From: Chaetoceros tenuissimus
Lineage: Eukaryota > Bacillariophyta > Thalassiosirophyceae > Chaetocerotales > Chaetocerotaceae
Assembly (NCBI GenBank): GCA_021927905.1
Contig: BLLK01000047.1
Location: forward strand, 124,001 to 188,000
DNA: 64,000 bases
Reading direction: 5' to 3'
Positions 1-11,866 of this stretch are shown here, one piece after another. Numbering within the stretch: position 1 is the first letter of the stretch; each line of letters starts with the position of its first letter. A model generated the notes under the pieces. The model was given only the letters and a program-made list of their open reading frames with translations. It was not told the origin of the DNA and ran no database searches. A program made the translations under genes and the position numbers.

Positions 1-3000
1 TACCAAACTGGAATTGGTTATCTGTAAGTACGGCACTTTGCGGAATTATTTTTATGCAATTTCTTCTAACTGTCAACGTAATCACAGGATCGGTCTGAAC
101 TTTCGAGACTATACTACAATAATTGTGGAACAAATTGCGCTGATTGGATGACCACTGAGAATCACTGCCTTTGGTCTGGGATCTCTTGCGATGCCACGTC
201 AAGAGTTACTTCCTTGAATCTGCAAGGGAAAGAGCTTACAGGAAGTCTTTCATCCACACTAGGTGATTTGGATAAGATTCAATACATGGACCTTTCTATC
301 AACACTCTATCAGGGGCGATCCCAGCAAGTGTGTGCGAATTGTCAAATAGTAATTCTCTTTACTTGGTAGCCGATGCTCCAAATTGTCCAAATGATTACA
401 ATGAAGTCGATGGTACATTTGCAGATGGATGTTGCAACCATGTAGTCATTCTTGAGAACTTTATTTCAACTAAATATGGAAGTACAGATTGTAGCAGTTC
501 AACAGGAACCGAGTTGAATGTTTGTACATATATGAAGAGTAGGAATAATCACAATGTTTACCAGGATACAAACTCTCCCCTTCCAACTTACAAGTGGCTG
601 GAAGTAAGTCATTTCAAATACGAATTCTGTGTATTACTCAATGTTTTATTACTCACAAAACTTTTTCAAGGAGCGATCAGTTTTAGCAGCTATGTTCTAT
701 GATAATTGTGGAGGTAACTGCCCTGACTGGTTGAGCACAACCAATCACTGTACATGGTCAGGAATTACTTGTGATGCAAATTATCGCATTACAAAAATTG
801 AGCTTGCTAATAGAGAACTTTCTGGAACTATTTCTGATGATCTTGCTACAATTGCAAACCTTGTAGTGTTGGACCTCTCAATTAATGATTTCACAGGATC
901 AATACCAACTCTAGTTTGTGAAAGATCGACATCTAGCCTATTGACTTTGAGTGGAGATGCTACTAACTGTCCAAATGTGTTGGATGCAACTACCGGGTTA
1001 TACGGAGCAGGATGTTGTGATAATGTCAACTTCCTCGATTATTTCATCGAGGCAACATATGGAAATGAAAGCTGCAAAGGATTAGTTGGAACTGATAGCA
1101 ATGTGTGTACCTTCATGCAATCAAGAGCGAATCATGACCAAGTGCACAACTGGAACTGGTTACAAGAACGTTCTGTCTTAGCACGCATGTACTTCGACAA
1201 TTGTGGCTCAAGCTGCGCTGGATGGTTGAGCAGCACTAGCCATTGTGAATGGCCAGGTGTAACATGTGATAGCGACAACGCTGTTGTAGGTATCGACTTG
1301 TCCAACCAGCAGCTAGGAGGAGCTTATCCTGAGGTTGTTGGTAGCTTGAGCAAGCTTTCAGTATTGGATCTGTCTCAGAACTATTTGTCGGGAGGAGTAC
1401 CTACAGCAGTCTGCGATAGATCAACCAGCGGGGCTTTGACTTTGAGTGGAGATGCTACTAACTGTCCGAACGAGCTTGATCCTGTGACTGGCTTGTATGC
1501 ATCAGGATGTTGTGATAATGTGAACTTTCTAGAGCTCTTCATCCAGACACTCTACAACACTCAAGATTGCTCTACTCTAGCTGGTGTCGACGGAAGTACA
1601 TGCACCTTCATGCAATCAAGAGCGAATCATGATGTGATCAGTAGTCCATCTGGAAACATGCCAAACTGGAACTGGTTACAAGAACGTGCAAGCCTTACTG
1701 CACTATACTTCAATAACTGTGGCTCAAGCTGCGCTGGATGGTTGAGCAGCACTAGTCATTGTGAATGGCCAGGTGTAACATGCGATAGCGACAAAGCTGT
1801 TGTAGGTATCGACTTGTCCAACCAGCAGCTAGGAGGAGCTTATCCTGAGGTTGTTGGTAGCTTGAGCAAGCTATCTGTGTTGGATCTATCTCAGAACTAT
1901 TTGTCGGGAGGAGTACCTACAGCAGTCTGTGATAGATCAACCAGCGGGGCTTTGACTTTGAGTGGAGATGCTACTAACTGTCCGAACGAGCTTGATCCTG
2001 TGACTGGCTTGTATGCATCAGGATGTTGTGATGATGTGAACTTTCTAGAGCTCTTCATCCAGACACTCTACAACACTCAAGATTGTTCTACTCTGGCTGG
2101 TGTCGACGGAAGTACATGCACCTTCATGCAATCAAGAGAGAATCATGATGTGATCAGTAGTCCATCTGGAAACATGCCAAACTGGAACTGGTTACAAGAA
2201 CGTGCAAGCCTTACTGCACTATACTTCAATAACTGTGGCTCAAGCTGCGCTGGATGGTTGAGCAGCACTAGTCATTGTGAATGGCCAGGTGTAACATGCG
2301 ATAGCGACAAAGCTGTTGTAGGTATCGACTTGTCCAACCAGCAGCTAGGAGGAGCTTATCCTGAGGTTGTTGGTAGCTTGAGCAAGCTATCTGTGTTGGA
2401 TCTATCTCAGAACTATTTGTCGGGAGGAGTACCTACAGCAGTCTGTGATAGATCAACCAGCGGGGCTTTGACTTTGAGTGGAGATGCTACTAACTGTCCG
2501 AACGAGCTTGATCCTGTGACTGGCTTGTATGCATCAGGATGTTGTGATGATGTGAACTTTCTAGAGCTCTTCATCCAGACACTCTACAACACTCAAGATT
2601 GTTCTACTCTGGCTGGTGTCGACGGAAGTACATGCACCTTCATGCAATCAAGAGAGAATCATGATGTGATCAGTAGTCCATCTGGAAACATGCCAAACTG
2701 GAACTGGTTACAAGAACGTGCAAGCCTTACTGCACTATACTTCAATAACTGTGGCTCAAGCTGCGCTGGATGGTTGAGCAGCACTAGTCATTGTGAATGG
2801 CCAGGAGTAACATGTGATAGCGACAACGCTGTTGTAGGTATCAACTTGTCCAACCAGCAGCTAGGAGGAGCTTATCCTGAGGTTGTTGGTAGCTTGAGCA
2901 AGCTTTCAGTATTGGATCTGTCTCAGAACTATTTGTCGGGAGGAGTACCTACAGCAGTCTGCGATAGATCAACCAGCGGGGCTTTGACTTTGAGTGGAGA

Positions 3001-3672
3001 TGCTACTAACTGTCCGAACGAGCTTGATCCTGTGACTGGCTTGTATGCATCAGGATGTTGTGATAATGTGAACTTTCTAGAGCTCTTTATCCAGACACTC
3101 TACAACACTCAAGATTGCTCTAATGTTGTTGGGCCTGAAACAAATGTGTGTACCTTCATTCAATCAAGAGCGAATCATGACGTATTCAGTAGTCCATCAG
3201 GAAACATGCCAAACCTGATCTGGCTGGGTGTAAGTTTTGGAATGAGATGATTGTTTTTATTCTTTTCAACTTGTCACTTATTATTTTTTGTTAGGAACGT
3301 ACCATTTTAGCAAGACTTTATGTTAATGCTTGTGGATCAGGATGTTCTTTGAGCTCTAGCTGGATGTTACCTACAAATCATTGTAGTTGGTCTGGTGTTG
3401 TATGTAACACCGACAATCAAATTATCTCTCTTGATTTATCAGGCCAGACTCTTTCCGGACCATATCCAACCGATATGAACTCATTGGACCTAATGACTTC
3501 TCTCAACTTATCTGGAAATAATCTACTCGGACAGGTTCCAAATATTATTTGCGAGAAATCAGAAAGCAACGCTTTGTCTCTAATTGGTGATGCGCAGAAT
3601 TGTCCAAATCTATACAATGCAACCTCTGGTGAATACCTTGATGGCTGCTGCGATACTGTATTCATTGCATAA
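1..3672 (+). CDS. Modular leucine-rich-repeat surface protein, 5' end outside window
   Basis: Exons are <1-23, 88-603, 671-3229 and 3295-3672; introns 24-87, 604-670 and 3230-3294 are GTAAGT..AG and all phase 0. The product is a chain of modules of about 172 residues. Each has a Cys pair (NCGSSCAGWL), an LRRNT-like CxWxGVTCD motif, two LRRs (LSVLDLSQNYLSGGVP), a CPN/GCCD Cys patch and a NWNWLQER linker. This resembles the N-terminal ectodomain of plant LRR receptor proteins and the secreted LRR proteins of diatoms, so a cell-surface or secreted binding role is inferred. Every intron lies at the same point of a module, between WL-x and E/D-R. The central modules have lost or never had introns. 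The last module stops early at GCCDTVFIA, so it is truncated relative to its siblings. No kinase or membrane segment is seen; the N-terminus is missing. Confidence 0.8.
1148..3211 (+). repeat. Tandem 516-bp coding repeat, four units
   Basis: The NWNWLQER-encoding sequence recurs at 1148, 1664, 2180 and 2696, exactly 516 bp (172 codons) apart. Units 1664-2179 and 2180-2695 read identical base for base by eye; the outer units differ by scattered changes. This indicates very recent in-frame unequal crossover or gene conversion, or possibly an assembly artefact. Confidence 0.9.
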
Positions 3673-3953
3673 TCATAAATTTGAAAGATAACCTCTCTCC
3701 TTTTTATTTTTTGTCTTTTTAGTCCCATTTGAGTAAATGCGAACTCCAAGTTGAAGTGAATGTTCTCATCGAACGACACCTACAATTGAGACGCGAAAAA
3801 ATGAAGGAAAGATTGCATCAAGCTTCGGTGGTTCTAATTGGATAAAACCAAATCATGACCAAATTGAGAGTTACATTTCCATTATACGATTTACAAAATG
3901 TTTTGGATAGAACGTATTCATATCATAAATAATCCATCTTATCTAATTCAAGA

Positions 3954-4817
3954 ATGAAGTTCCATACCAAAAGCTGTGTCGTCTTTTTCTGTGCTGTGAA
4001 TTCTGTTCAGGGCAGAATTTATGTTCCGATGTGCAAAGAAATTGAAAGAAACTAAATAGTTCAAGGCAAGATTGTAAATGGCGACAATAATAACTTGAAA
4101 AAATTAGTTGAAGTCAGGTGTTACGATTATGACCAAACTGCTGCATTTACTGGAAACGCCGAATTTACTAACCCTGATCAAGAGCCATTAAAATCTTCGG
4201 AAAACGGAAACTTTGCCGTAAAGTATTGCGATTTGAGTACAAGAAATCCTATTTCTGGATGAGACTTTTCGTTGTGGAATAAAAAGAGTAGACACCCTGA
4301 TATCTTCTGCGAGTTCTCTCGCGACAAAGACTTCATGAAAGTTACAACTGACATCAAATGGAACTATGAAGACAAGGTCCTGGACCTTGGTAACATCACT
4401 GTTTACCCCAAAAGGTATTCCGACACACAACCATCTGATTCAGATGTATATTGTCAGATGGATGGACCTTCTGGAACAGTCCTTGGCCCGAAGTTTGCAT
4501 CTGGCGACTTCTACAAGACTAAGTTCAGCCCTGCATGCCAAAACTTTGACTGTTGCTATGCTTCTAGCGGAGGTAACAAAACCCTAGTGGCCAAATGTGT
4601 AAAGGAGTTCGATGCTGTAACAGATAGTATTTGCAATGCTCGTTTGAGTAAGTTGAATTGGTCACTTGACAGTTGTGATACCAAGGCAAAGGAGATGTAC
4701 AACGACTTAAATATGACTTATCTCCATAACGTGAATGTTACCGAGTCTGAAAAGATTTACAATTATACCGACGAATTCAAGCATTCTTCGCACTGTAAAG
4801 GCAATGATTGGGATTGA
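3954..4817 (+). pseudogene. Broken gene for a secreted Cys-rich protein
   Basis: An ATG at 3954 opens a frame beginning MKFHTKSCVVFFCAVNSVQG, which looks like a signal peptide. The same frame continues to a stop at 4815-4817 and is interrupted only by TAA at 4053 and TGA at 4260. Between and after these stops the translation looks coding (Cys-spaced, with N-glycosylation sites such as NMT and NVT). Without the stops it would be 287 residues. I see no GT..AG intron of sensible length that removes either stop, so a pseudogene is the simplest reading; stop read-through or sequence error is possible. No family is recognised. It lies 281 bp downstream of the LRR gene. Confidence 0.6.
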
Positions 4818-5535
4818 ATCGCTCCATTTCAAATCCCTTTCTTGTTCCGCTTTTTAGGAAAAAGTAATTTGGATATGCAGTAGGAATTTCTGTGATAATA
4901 TCTAGATTACTCATACATCAAATTAAATAAAACTATTCAAAGGAATTATAAGTACTGTTTATTGACTTTCTTGTGGCAAGTGGTCATCACGTTGTAACTA
5001 CAATCGGCGATATTTCACATGGCTTCTTTTTTTCTTTTTACTTCTAGGAATGGCAAGCTAGACTGAAATAAGTGTGTCTTCATATGAAACATAAAATAAT
5101 CACTAGCATCCAGGATGTGAAAGAGAAAATTTAATTGAACATGCTGGTTGTAGAAGACATTTTTGAAAAGTAGAAATTCATTTTTGAAAAGAAGAAGCCT
5201 CATTATTACAGCTAAACTAGTGCTTTTAGATTCAGGGGCTTATGTAAATCTATACAAGTGGGACTTAAACTTCAAAGAATGTGTCCTAGAAATGCAGGAT
5301 TTTAGTGGGAGCCCAACATTTTTTCGTCCACCGCGCACCTTCATCTGGAATCTTTTTTTTCTTCATTTGTTCCACGATCGAATACATTATCTACCCATTA
5401 CATATCTATTACAATCTATTCTATCTATCATCTATTATCAAAGAAAGCGAACAAAAGTACTGACAACCTACTTTGTGCTTGACTTGTAAAGCAGTTTTCT
5501 CTGTCTTCTTGTTCTCATTTCATTACCTTCCTTTC
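4818..5535. other. Intergenic, no gene seen
   Basis: About 720 bp of AT-rich sequence. Short ORFs on both strands have low-complexity translations without domains or signal peptides. It presumably holds the promoter of the FG-GAP gene. No RNA gene or repeat was recognised. Confidence 0.6.
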
Positions 5536-8433
5536 ATGTCAAAAGCGCGCACCTCCATGATGAAATCTTCACTCGCATCTCTGCTCGTAGTGTCCACTCT
5601 CATGTGCAGCAGTGTAAATGGAAATCATAACAGGTCGGGAGTAAAGCAGACGGATGAAGAAGAAACAACAGACATTTTTATGTTCAAAAATGAGAAATGG
5701 TTACGTTCAGAGCATACTTGTGATGAAATATTTTGTTCCAATGGAGAAAATTGCGGCAACTCAAAATGTGCAGGATGTGATTATAATTGCAGTGGTCAGT
5801 GTCCTGCAACACAAACAACTTGTGCGGTAAATTGTGATGAATCAAAGTGTTCCGAAAGAATATGTTCAAGCTGTCAATTTTGTTCCTTTACAAAAATCTG
5901 TCCAAAGGGTACCTTTGATGATGTGACAGATTCCATGTTTTCTTCCAATCCAGATTGGTACTCGTTTGGTCACTCTGGAATGCCATATCCTCATCAAAGT
6001 GCACCGTTATTTGTGGATTTGAATGGAGATGGTATCCTTGATTACTTCAATAGTATGCATGGTCACAAGTTTGATAGAGAAAAAGATAAAGATGGAATCA
6101 TTAAGTCAGATAGAATGGAACTCGCAATCTCAGTTAGTTCCGAGAGTGCAAGCAGTACACAGATTCTGCAGTCGGTAGCAGAACGGATAATATTTGAAGG
6201 CGATGATACAGAGGAATTCTTGAACAAGTTTGGAATACCCGGAGTTGATACCCATGGACAAAACATATTAGATTTGGATGGAGATGGTATTCTAGATCTG
6301 TACATAGCTCAGGGAGGTAACCAAGGGAAAGGAACATATAAGCCACCAATGCGCTATAACATGTTACTTTTTGGAGAGTTGGATGAAAATGGCAACACTA
6401 TATTTAGAGGCGGTCGTGCCGTAGCTGAACAAGCAGGTGTCCACATGGAGAACGGGAGGGGAAGAATCAACTACATGCTAGGTAAGGCAAATACTGTGTT
6501 TGTAGTTCTTGACCAATTACCGATTATTTTGAAACACTGCAAAGAATGATTACTGATACCAACGATTCGACTCTCTTTCCATATTACTTCAAGATGTGAA
6601 CGGCGATGGTCTAATTGACATTTTTTGTTTGCAATCAAGAAGAGTTGACAATTTGATTACTCCTGGCGTATTACTAATCAATCAAGGAAATAGGACTTGG
6701 GTCGAGGATGATAGTATGAAGGAATTTGCAAATACAATAATTTTGACGGATGCTGATGGGGATGGTGTCGCAAATGAAATCATGATTGTCAGAGGCAATT
6801 GCTTCCCACAAAGGGAAGATCCAGATTTGGACCCTAAGTACCCTGAATATGGACCATTTACGGAAGAAGTAATTAACTTTTGTGCAACAAGGCCAGTTGG
6901 ATCTACAGCAATTTACAAATATAATCCATCGCTGAAACGAATGGTTGAACTGACTGCATCCTACTACAATGTTCCCAAAGCAAAGAATCTCCAACCACCA
7001 TGCTGCCCTCTTGGTAGCTTTGATGTTGAATGCTCCGCAGTTTCAATAGCAAGTTCAGATTTTGATAACGATAGAATTGCTGATCAAGTTGTTCTTCATT
7101 GGGATAGACTGACATTCTACTTTTCATCCGATAGAGAAAAAGGCGAACTCCCAGTGAATGACAAAAAAGGGTTAGTTGTTAAACTTCCAGACTATTGTGG
7201 GGCTGGTCTATCTGTCCGTATCGTAGATATTGATAATGATTCAAAGGTGGAAGTTCTTATATTTTGCAAGAATCCAGGTGCTTTCGTCATTTACAGGGAG
7301 GGAATGAACGCAAAACAGTGGATCCTTCATAAAGCCTGTAATGATAATAGTTCATTGGGGGATATGAATGATATTTCTCTAGCCTATGGGGACTTCAACG
7401 CATTATTCGCTGATAAAGACTGTTCAGCTATAGCAGAAGAGACTTTTAGAAATTACTGTTTGGATTATCAAGAAAATGGAAATACTTATCAAATAGGTGC
7501 AACAGGGCTCGCCATGGTTGACATAGATAATGATGGTTTCACTGATGTAGTGGTTTCGAATCAAGTTGGGTATTTGAGATTTTTCCAAAATAATCCCTCC
7601 TCGTTGAAGAAGGATAATAAGTTTATCAAATTCAAAGTAAAGGGGAATGGCTCAACAAGTAATGTGTATGGGATAGGGGCTACTGTGATCCTATTCGCAA
7701 AGGCGAATGGCCGCATAAGTTCGCAGGTTAGAGAAATATCTCACCACCAACATGTTTCTGATAATACCGGGAGTGGCGATGATCGAATAACGTTTGGGTT
7801 AGCAAAGAATTTAAAACCAATGCGAGTTCAAATTGTATGGCCTAATAAAAAGAAACAAATTCTAAGCATCAAAGATTGGTCATTTTCAAAACAAAAGATG
7901 GAAACGATGGAGCTTCTCGACTATTCAGGTGAGTGCCACTTGTTTCTACTTTGTACATGTTTTTTTGGTTTCTTTTGTTCGCTTATAACCATTTCAATTT
8001 TGTCGCAGATCTTGCTTTCTTTACGATACAACCTGCTATGTCAATGCAAGGGCAAATATCATGGTGCCTTGCAACTGGAAGAAACAAGGACGGTGCAAAG
8101 AATAAGATTGAATTGGAAGAATGTTCGGCTGATGGCATCCTGCGAGAATTCTTTAGATTTGACAAGAAAGGAAGGTTGAGGAGTCTTCGTTATAAAAGTT
8201 ACTGTATTGAACCTATAGATGGTACTACGGCATTTTCACCATTACAAATGCAAAAATGTTCAAAAAGTAAGACATCCTGGCTTTTAGATAGTAGCGGTCA
8301 CTTTTGGGCTAATGGTTCAAAGGTTGCACTCTCTGTCTCTATGATTGAAGGCGACGTTAAAGTTCCATTTTTGTCATTGGTCGAGGAGAAGGAAAATATA
8401 ATACAAGAATGGAAGCTTACACGTAGAGATTAG
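5536..8433 (+). CDS. Secreted FG-GAP/VCBS repeat protein with ASPIC/UnbV domain and lectin-like C-terminus
   Basis: Model join(5536-6481, 6594-7928, 8009-8433), 901 residues; both introns split a GAT codon after its G, so reading phase is kept. Start choice: ATG 5536, with MMKSSLASLLVVSTLM at 5557 supplying the hydrophobic signal peptide. A Cys-rich segment follows (residues about 55-120). Then come Ca-binding-like FG-GAP/VCBS repeats: DLNGDGILD, DLDGDGILD, DVNGDGLID, DADGDG, DFDNDR, DIDNDS, DIDNDGFTD. An ASPIC/UnbV-like segment follows (VYGIGATVILFAK through VQIVWPNKKKQ). The last exon has a Cys pair around CLATG and CIEP and a QEW, suggesting a ricin-B-like beta-trefoil. FG-GAP plus ASPIC is the CRTAC1-like architecture, extracellular and likely adhesive or carbohydrate-binding. 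The lectin assignment is tentative. Confidence 0.8.
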
Positions 8434-8942
8434 GAAACTGTACTCTTCAAAGCTTCATGACTGCTCTATTTTGCAAAAGATCTTCATGGATAGCTAACCA
8501 TATCCTGAGCAAAGAGAGGCTTGGCATTGTCCCCTGCCTTTGCACAATGTGTTTTTGCGCGTACTCATTATATATTACTCTTGAACTCTAAAAGATGTAC
8601 TCTATCATTTTATAAATAGTAAGACTAAATGATGAAGTAAATAAGTTTGAGTACCTTACTCATTGCATCCGTCATCAGTTAAAAGAAAAAGAAAGAATTT
8701 ATCTCTCTTTTTTTTTCATCCAAGGAAACAATCTTCTTCTTCTATTTTACCTTTTATGGCTAGTGTTCAGCTTTCATTTATCTGGCTATGTGAACACTCA
8801 AACAGACAACAAAAACTTTTGAACTGTTTACATGATGAATAGAATGTTCATTACGGTGCTTTACTCTGCCTACCTTAGTGAACAAAAGCATCAATGTCCA
8901 TTCATAGTAATCAAATAAACTAAAGTTAAGCTAGAAAAAGAG
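8434..8942. other. Intergenic, no gene seen
   Basis: About 500 bp, AT-rich with poly-T tracts, between two genes in the same direction. It should contain the terminator of the FG-GAP gene and the promoter of the TEN1-like gene. No conserved element was identified. Confidence 0.5.
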
Positions 8943-10562
8943 ATGCTGTCAAATGAAGGGAATCCGGCGTTTTCTGCAACTCAAGAAATTGACGCCGACC
9001 AGCAGCAGCAAACTGTCATTGACTCATCTCACATTCACAGTCCCTTGCATTCCATGAAAGAAACCGACAGATGTCAACACGATGATGATGAGAGTGTCTA
9101 CTCGAATGGATCAGGTCCTCAGTCTCAAGCTTTCAATCAGCATAATTCAGGAAATGAATGGAATACACAAACTCAAGAAAGAATGCCGTTCTTTACTCAG
9201 ACACAAATGCAAGCTGGAAATGAATATTTTTCATATAATAATGACAATGATGAAGATATAATAAGAGAAGGAATAGATTCGAATGAGAAGAATGGACATG
9301 AAGAGAATAGCTTGTTAGAAAATATAGAGTCTATTTCAAAAGATGCACAAGGAGAAGCTTTGACAGAGAATGATGGACATCATGAACAAGAAAGATTCAA
9401 TGCTTCTGCAATTGATATGTCGAGTGAGTTAAAGCCTGAAGAGGAAAAGAAGTCAGCAAGTCAGACATCAAGTGATGAGCAAAAAGCAAAGAGCGTTCCG
9501 ACGGGAGAAATTCCATTAGTAGAACGATTGCCTTCGAGAAATGTTACTTTTCAATCGGCTACAATCCTGACTGTGCCAGAATTATCTTCTTGCATCTATG
9601 CTTCTACAAAAGCAAAAGCATGTTCATCGGAAGAAGAAGCTCAATGTATATTTGAAAACAAGCCTTTGACGGATGTAAGAGTGACTGGAGTAGTACAACA
9701 AATTGTAATCACAAATGATGCACAAGGCAATCAAAAATCATTTGTAGTTTTGGGTGATGCCCTATTTGTTGCTCCGAAACGACAAACAGGTACTTTGAAC
9801 CGCAATAGGTATCAGTCATTTAGTAAAAAGAATACATCTTTTTCAAAACTGCACATGACTCCGAAAAAGATTAATACCACCGCACAAAGGAATCTCAAGA
9901 CTCCATCATCTTCCACCTCTACATTATCCATGAAAACACCTCAAACATTTTCTACACAGAAAACTCCATCTACCAATACTCAACCGAAAGCAATGATTGG
10001 AACATCGCTTTCAGGTAAAAAGAGAAGACTTGTAACTGTCAAACCAAAGGTACACAATAGTTTATTAAATCGCAAGAATATAGCGACGCCATTGAATCCG
10101 ATTCGACCTAATACTCTAAAATCTAGAATGAATTCGACAAGGATAGATCGTCGACAACAAGAATTGGTTCAAAAAGTAAAGCAAGGGATGCATATCATCA
10201 TTGTAGATGTGACAGATACTACATTGGAAGGATGTAAAGTGGATGATTTAATCATGATTATGGGGAGTATAGCTTGTACACCTTTACCGAATGAAGAGAG
10301 TGGACGATATAATATGCTGTCGGCATTGGGTGTCATTCAAAGTAATTATGCACATTCTACTAGGGAAAGCGAAAAAGACTCAAAAGATACTTGTACCAAA
10401 GGAGATACTTTGGATGGAAAGAAACAAGAAGCTATGCACAAAATGGGAATGTATGTTCAAGCACGAATATTGCAAGTTGTCAATGGGACAGATATGAATT
10501 TACTTCAAAAGGCATTGGAATTGCGGCGCAAACATGTTGAAAATACATATAATACTAGCTAG
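8943..10562 (+). CDS. TEN1-like OB-fold protein (CST telomere complex candidate)
   Basis: Single-exon gene, 539 residues. Residues 1-190 are acidic, Gln/Ser-rich and probably disordered. A beta-rich segment at about 195-285 (LTDVRVTGVVQQI, SFVVLGDALFVAP) is followed by a Ser/Thr/Lys/Pro-rich insert (about 286-400), then VDDLIMIMGSIA and finally VQARILQVVNGTDMNLLQKA with LELRRKHV. The order RVTG - VxxLxxxxG - (V/L)xARxLxxVxGxDLxLLxxALxxRR matches TEN1 of plants and animals, the small OB-fold subunit of CTC1-STN1-TEN1, which caps telomeres and helps polymerase alpha fill-in. TEN1 is usually about 120 residues, so this would be TEN1 with a long N-terminal tail and loop insertions. This is recognised by motif spacing only; another OB-fold protein is possible. 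Confidence 0.5.
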   Translation: MLSNEGNPAFSATQEIDADQQQQTVIDSSHIHSPLHSMKETDRCQHDDDESVYSNGSGPQSQAFNQHNSGNEWNTQTQERMPFFTQTQMQAGNEYFSYNNDNDEDIIREGIDSNEKNGHEENSLLENIESISKDAQGEALTENDGHHEQERFNASAIDMSSELKPEEEKKSASQTSSDEQKAKSVPTGEIPLVERLPSRNVTFQSATILTVPELSSCIYASTKAKACSSEEEAQCIFENKPLTDVRVTGVVQQIVITNDAQGNQKSFVVLGDALFVAPKRQTGTLNRNRYQSFSKKNTSFSKLHMTPKKINTTAQRNLKTPSSSTSTLSMKTPQTFSTQKTPSTNTQPKAMIGTSLSGKKRRLVTVKPKVHNSLLNRKNIATPLNPIRPNTLKSRMNSTRIDRRQQELVQKVKQGMHIIIVDVTDTTLEGCKVDDLIMIMGSIACTPLPNEESGRYNMLSALGVIQSNYAHSTRESEKDSKDTCTKGDTLDGKKQEAMHKMGMYVQARILQVVNGTDMNLLQKALELRRKHVENTYNTS

Positions 10563-10626
10563 AACAGTTTTTTAAATCAATTTACTATTATACATTTTCG
10601 CATATATTATTTCGTCCAATGCATCT

Positions 10627-11535
10627 CTAGATCCATTTTCCGGTTGGCGCATACTCATCATCTTGAGAATTATCGTAATACTTATCATTTGGATTGAGAT
10701 GAAGCTCTACCATGTTCAAATCTAGCAACATGGCAAATGCTTGTTCTCCTTGATCTGGACTGTTGTAGCTTTCAATAATAATTTGTCTTCTACGAAGCTC
10801 AGGTCCAGATTCAGTACCAATGGGTACTGTACTCTTTGGAGTTGACGGTCTCATTTTAAACTCTTTATCAAGTTCCTGTTTTGTCGTCTTGTTTTCAAAT
10901 ACATATTTAATATTCTCAATAGAAGATCTCTTTGCCATCATTTCTTCCGTTTCAATATTTTGAGTCTTGACTAATGCATCTTTGGAAATGCGATTAGCCC
11001 TTTTCTCAAAGACACTCTTGATTTTTTCAAGAGAAGTCTGCTTCTTGTTTTGTTGCTCCTCTTCGAGCTTTGGAGTACGAAATAGATTACTCTGTGAAGA
11101 TTTTTCAGTAGCAGTTTCTTCTAGCATACTCGCCATTTGCACTAATAGAGCTAGATTCTCTTTTCTACGTCTAGAGTTGTAGAGTCTCGTGTTACTTTTT
11201 CTATTTCGTTTGTTTTCATGTGGTGACATGCTAGAGAATAGAGATGAGCTTCTTCTTTGATATTTGCGATAGATGGAAGTAGATCTCTTCTTTCCAGTGC
11301 TTCTATTTTCTTGTGCCGAGGCGACGTTTTGAAAGGTGGAGTATAAGGCATTATTGTTTGGACTCTGCGACGCGCTTTGTTGCTGCATAGGTGCAGATGG
11401 AAACATTTGCTGAGGTGCATTCACGAATGCATTGTTTCTGAGTCTCTGTCCGTTCGTTCCAGAGACACTGTAAGCATCAGTCAAGGTCAAGCCAGCGCTT
11501 GTAGCAAGAAGGAGAGCAATATTTTTCATATTCAA
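10627..11535 (-). CDS. Secreted or plastid-directed protein of unknown function
   Basis: 302 residues, convergent with the TEN1-like gene (64 bp between stops). It begins MNMKNIALLLATSAGLTLTD, a clear signal peptide with likely cleavage before AYSVSG. There is no ASAFAP-type plastid motif, so the secretory route is favoured but plastid import is not excluded. The mature part is Gln/Asn/Ser-rich then strongly basic, with two related segments (SLEKIKSVFEKRANRISKD and SIENIKYVFENKTTKQELD) separated by about 25 residues. It ends in a more conserved-looking acidic tail around SPDQGEQAFAMLLDLNMVEL. No known domain was recognised. Confidence 0.65.
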   Translation of the reverse strand: MNMKNIALLLATSAGLTLTDAYSVSGTNGQRLRNNAFVNAPQQMFPSAPMQQQSASQSPNNNALYSTFQNVASAQENRSTGKKRSTSIYRKYQRRSSSLFSSMSPHENKRNRKSNTRLYNSRRRKENLALLVQMASMLEETATEKSSQSNLFRTPKLEEEQQNKKQTSLEKIKSVFEKRANRISKDALVKTQNIETEEMMAKRSSIENIKYVFENKTTKQELDKEFKMRPSTPKSTVPIGTESGPELRRRQIIIESYNSPDQGEQAFAMLLDLNMVELHLNPNDKYYDNSQDDEYAPTGKWI

Positions 11536-11866
11536 ATATTGAAAGGGTTGTTCTTTGTTTAGAAGAAGGTATTTTCTATGCTATGTTATTAAATGTGGAT
11601 GAATGTTCTTTGATGAAGAAAAAAAGGAAAATAAACGTTGCCGGTGCGGCGCGTCAAATGTGTGCCAGTGTCAAGATGACGTGTACTACGACAAAGTATG
11701 GTCGCTCCCGCACGATTGTATCATATTTGAGTATTTTGGCCTTGGCCCAGCAGAAAGAACACTTCTTCGCTGAAAAAAATCTCTTTTTAGTTCTCCGAAT
11801 TCTTTTCACTTATGATCCACACTATATTCATTTACCACACTCTAATTAATTTGCAAAAGTGGTACC
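11536..11866. other. Divergent promoter region
   Basis: 331 bp between the reverse secreted-protein gene and the forward F-box/ankyrin gene, so it must serve both. A forward ORF of 88 codons from 11583 has no recognisable features and is probably chance. Confidence 0.5.

Noticed and set aside
11583-11849. Forward 88-codon ORF between divergent genes
   Set aside because: No domain, signal or homology to other copies; lies in a promoter interval and looks like chance.
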